DNA of 64,000 nt from an uncultured Emticicia sp. (lineage in GTDB: Bacteria; Bacteroidota; Bacteroidia; Cytophagales; Spirosomataceae), in the NCBI RefSeq assembly GCF_937903345.1, contig NZ_CALCZQ010000030.1:1-64000 (forward strand), read 5' to 3'. The notes below the pieces were generated by a model. The model searched no databases. It was not told the DNA's origin and was given only the letters and a program-made list of their open reading frames with translations. This document shows positions 62,731 through 64,000 of the stretch, piece after piece (position 1 is the stretch's first letter; each line of letters begins with the position of its first letter). Both the position numbers and the translations under genes were made by a program.

Positions 62731-63570
62731 ATGAAAAAGTCAGTCATGTCAATCGCTTTTTTAGTCGCTAATGTGATGCTTCTGTTATCAGCATGTAGCA
62801 GTGAGTCGAGCTTATTGCCAAGTACAACATCGAGCCTACCAACCACTAATACGACTACCTCATCAACCGGTACAAGTGGTTCGAGTTCGACAACCACAAC
62901 AACCGCCAATGCAATTACGACGCTCGAAATCTTTAAGAAAGTTTATGGAGCAACGGAAGTTTATATCGAAGGAAATTACGCAATTATCAAAGCCAATGGT
63001 TTGCCAGACCATAAAAGTCCTTATTATAAAGATACTCAGTGGGCAACCGCAAAGTATGAAGCTTACAACGGGACGAATACAAAGTTTGCTTTAAATCCTA
63101 ATAGAATTGTTTCACAAAGTTATGTTTTTAAGATTCCAATAAATCCAGCAAAAGCTTCAAATTCAAGTGCAACACCTGCTGGACCGATTGGTATTTCTCT
63201 CAATGGTGTGCCGTTTTATAATCAATATGCAGCCATGAATGCTCCTTTAACCAACGAGGTAAACGGTTTTGACCAGTATAAAGGACATCCACAGCAACAA
63301 GGTCAATATCACTACCATGTTGAGCCAACTTACCTTACTGATCAAAAGGGGAAGGATGCACTTTTGGGTTTCTTATTAGATGGGTTTCCAGTATATGGTC
63401 CACTTGAAAAAGGTAAAACCATAACCAATAGCGATTTAGATGGCTATCACGGGCACTCGCACGCCACAACCGAATATCCGAACGGTATTTATCATTATCA
63501 CATCACTGACGCAGATCCTTACATCAATGGCAATGGTTTTTATGGCACGGCAGGCACTGTTTCTAAGTAG
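62731..63570 (+). CDS. YHYH-domain lipoprotein
   Basis: A 279-residue lipoprotein (lipobox LSAC) with a Ser/Thr-rich linker (about 25-62) and a YHYH domain (PF14240) of unknown function. Signature pieces are GISLNGVPFYNQY, QGQYHYHVEP, LLGFLLDGFPVYGP and GYHGHSHATTEYPNGIYHYH, giving a dense cluster of His and Tyr that suggests metal binding. The gene stands 190 nt after the sigma module and overlaps the next gene by 29 bases, so it forms an operon with the MORN lipoprotein. It is a candidate target of the upstream sigma factor. Confidence 0.85.
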   Translation: MKKSVMSIAFLVANVMLLLSACSSESSLLPSTTSSLPTTNTTTSSTGTSGSSSTTTTTANAITTLEIFKKVYGATEVYIEGNYAIIKANGLPDHKSPYYKDTQWATAKYEAYNGTNTKFALNPNRIVSQSYVFKIPINPAKASNSSATPAGPIGISLNGVPFYNQYAAMNAPLTNEVNGFDQYKGHPQQQGQYHYHVEPTYLTDQKGKDALLGFLLDGFPVYGPLEKGKTITNSDLDGYHGHSHATTEYPNGIYHYHITDADPYINGNGFYGTAGTVSK

Positions 63571-64000
63571 TATTTTCCTATTGATAGCTTCTTGTAAGCA
63601 AGCAGCTGAAATAAATACTCCGTTGATTAAAGTTAAAGCCAATGCGGCTGCTTTTTCACATAATCAAGGGGTATTATTGTACGAAAATAAGCCATTTTCA
63701 GGTATACAGTATCTGCTTTTTGCTAATCAAGATACCACAAAAGTTGTTACCTATATAGAAGGAAAAGAGCAAGGATGGAGTAAAATTTGGTACCAAAATG
63801 GTCGATTAGCCGAAGAACGCTATTACGAAAAAGGTAAAAAGGAAAATATACACCGTGCATGGTGGCCTGATGGAAAACTTCGTTTTGAGTATCATTTTAA
63901 AAACGATGAACATCACGGCCAGCAAAAAGATTGGTTTCCCAACGGAAAACTCGCCGAAGTATTTAATTACCTAAATGGGCACGAAGAAGGTCGGCAACAA
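63542..64000 (+). CDS. MORN-repeat lipoprotein (YwqK-like), partial at right edge
   Basis: A frame of 153 codons open to the window end, starting at ATG 63542 inside the end of the YHYH gene (29-base overlap). The signal peptide ends in a lipobox (LIASC). The body has MORN-type repeats with the pattern G-x-x-x-x-W-Y-x-N-G-x-L: GWSKIWYQNGRLAEE, then AWWPDGKLRFEY and DWFPNGKLAEVF. This is the architecture annotated as YwqK-family antitoxin, but MORN repeats alone do not prove that role. Overlap with the previous gene implies translational coupling. The C-terminus is outside the window. Confidence 0.75.
   Translation, partial: MARQALFLSSIFLLIASCKQAAEINTPLIKVKANAAAFSHNQGVLLYENKPFSGIQYLLFANQDTTKVVTYIEGKEQGWSKIWYQNGRLAEERYYEKGKKENIHRAWWPDGKLRFEYHFKNDEHHGQQKDWFPNGKLAEVFNYLNGHEEGRQQ

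Overview
The window looks like a chromosomal segment of an AT-rich member of the Bacteroidetes, most likely the order Cytophagales (Emticicia/Runella/Spirosoma-like). This rests on several things seen together: a TonB-dependent receptor paired with a DUF4249 lipoprotein, DUF5916, BACON and NPCBM domains, a type IX secretion C-terminal sorting domain, many SPII lipoproteins without strong Shine-Dalgarno sequences, and promoters of the Bacteroidetes type (TTTG, about 20 nt, TAnnTTTG). The genus is an inference. No rRNA, tRNA, CRISPR array, complete insertion sequence or prophage was seen.

Layout. 1-570: a stand-alone ADP-ribosyltransferase whose stop is 1 nt before the start of another gene that leaves the window. 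676-9478: two exported S9 peptidases (DPP IV-type and S9C-type), a sulfatase, a TAT-exported Gfo/Idh/MocA oxidoreductase and an aldehyde dehydrogenase. 9649-17470: a membrane MutS-like ATPase, a small operon (secreted protein, C26 amidotransferase, HopJ), an iron alcohol dehydrogenase, a YugP-like zinc peptidase, and the cluster panD, LPG-synthase-TM-like protein, rfaE2. 17667-25964: DUF5916 outer-membrane protein, the TonB receptor/DUF4249 pair, an amphipathic LEA-like protein and a D-aminoacylase-like amidohydrolase. 26033-34408: folA, a PiT phosphate transporter, a sterol-desaturase-family protein, patatin, polyprenyl diphosphate synthase, a beta-lactamase-fold protein and a secreted beta-propeller.

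34501-37038 is the most accessory-looking part: two 149-bp, nearly identical, fully palindromic MITE-like elements in the same orientation bracket an AAA+ ATPase with a TerB-like N-terminal part and a small ORF that seems to be cut at its 5' end by one element. 37039-37765 carries no intact gene.

37838-54002: M61 peptidase, a DEAD-box helicase with a roughly 200-nt leader, a second TAT Gfo/Idh/MocA protein, an OmpA-domain protein, a lipoprotein that joins a c-type-cytochrome-like motif to a PHM-like copper monooxygenase core, EamA, TatD, GT2, a phosphoesterase, ApbE, a LolA-like protein and NhaD. 54402-59685: two SGNH-type esterases in tandem, the second a very large T9SS-exported multidomain protein. 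59885-60934: a membrane-anchored protein with a Ppx/GppA-like ASKHA core. 61108-64000: an ECF sigma factor, a small one-pass membrane protein and a Spy/CpxP/CnrX-like sensor form a probable metal- or envelope-responsive sigma module behind a perfect 10-bp inverted repeat, followed by a YHYH-domain lipoprotein and a MORN-repeat lipoprotein that runs off the right edge.

The rest is a mixture of housekeeping, envelope and polymer-degradation genes; strong bidirectional hairpin terminators separate most convergent pairs. All family names come from motif reading without database searches.
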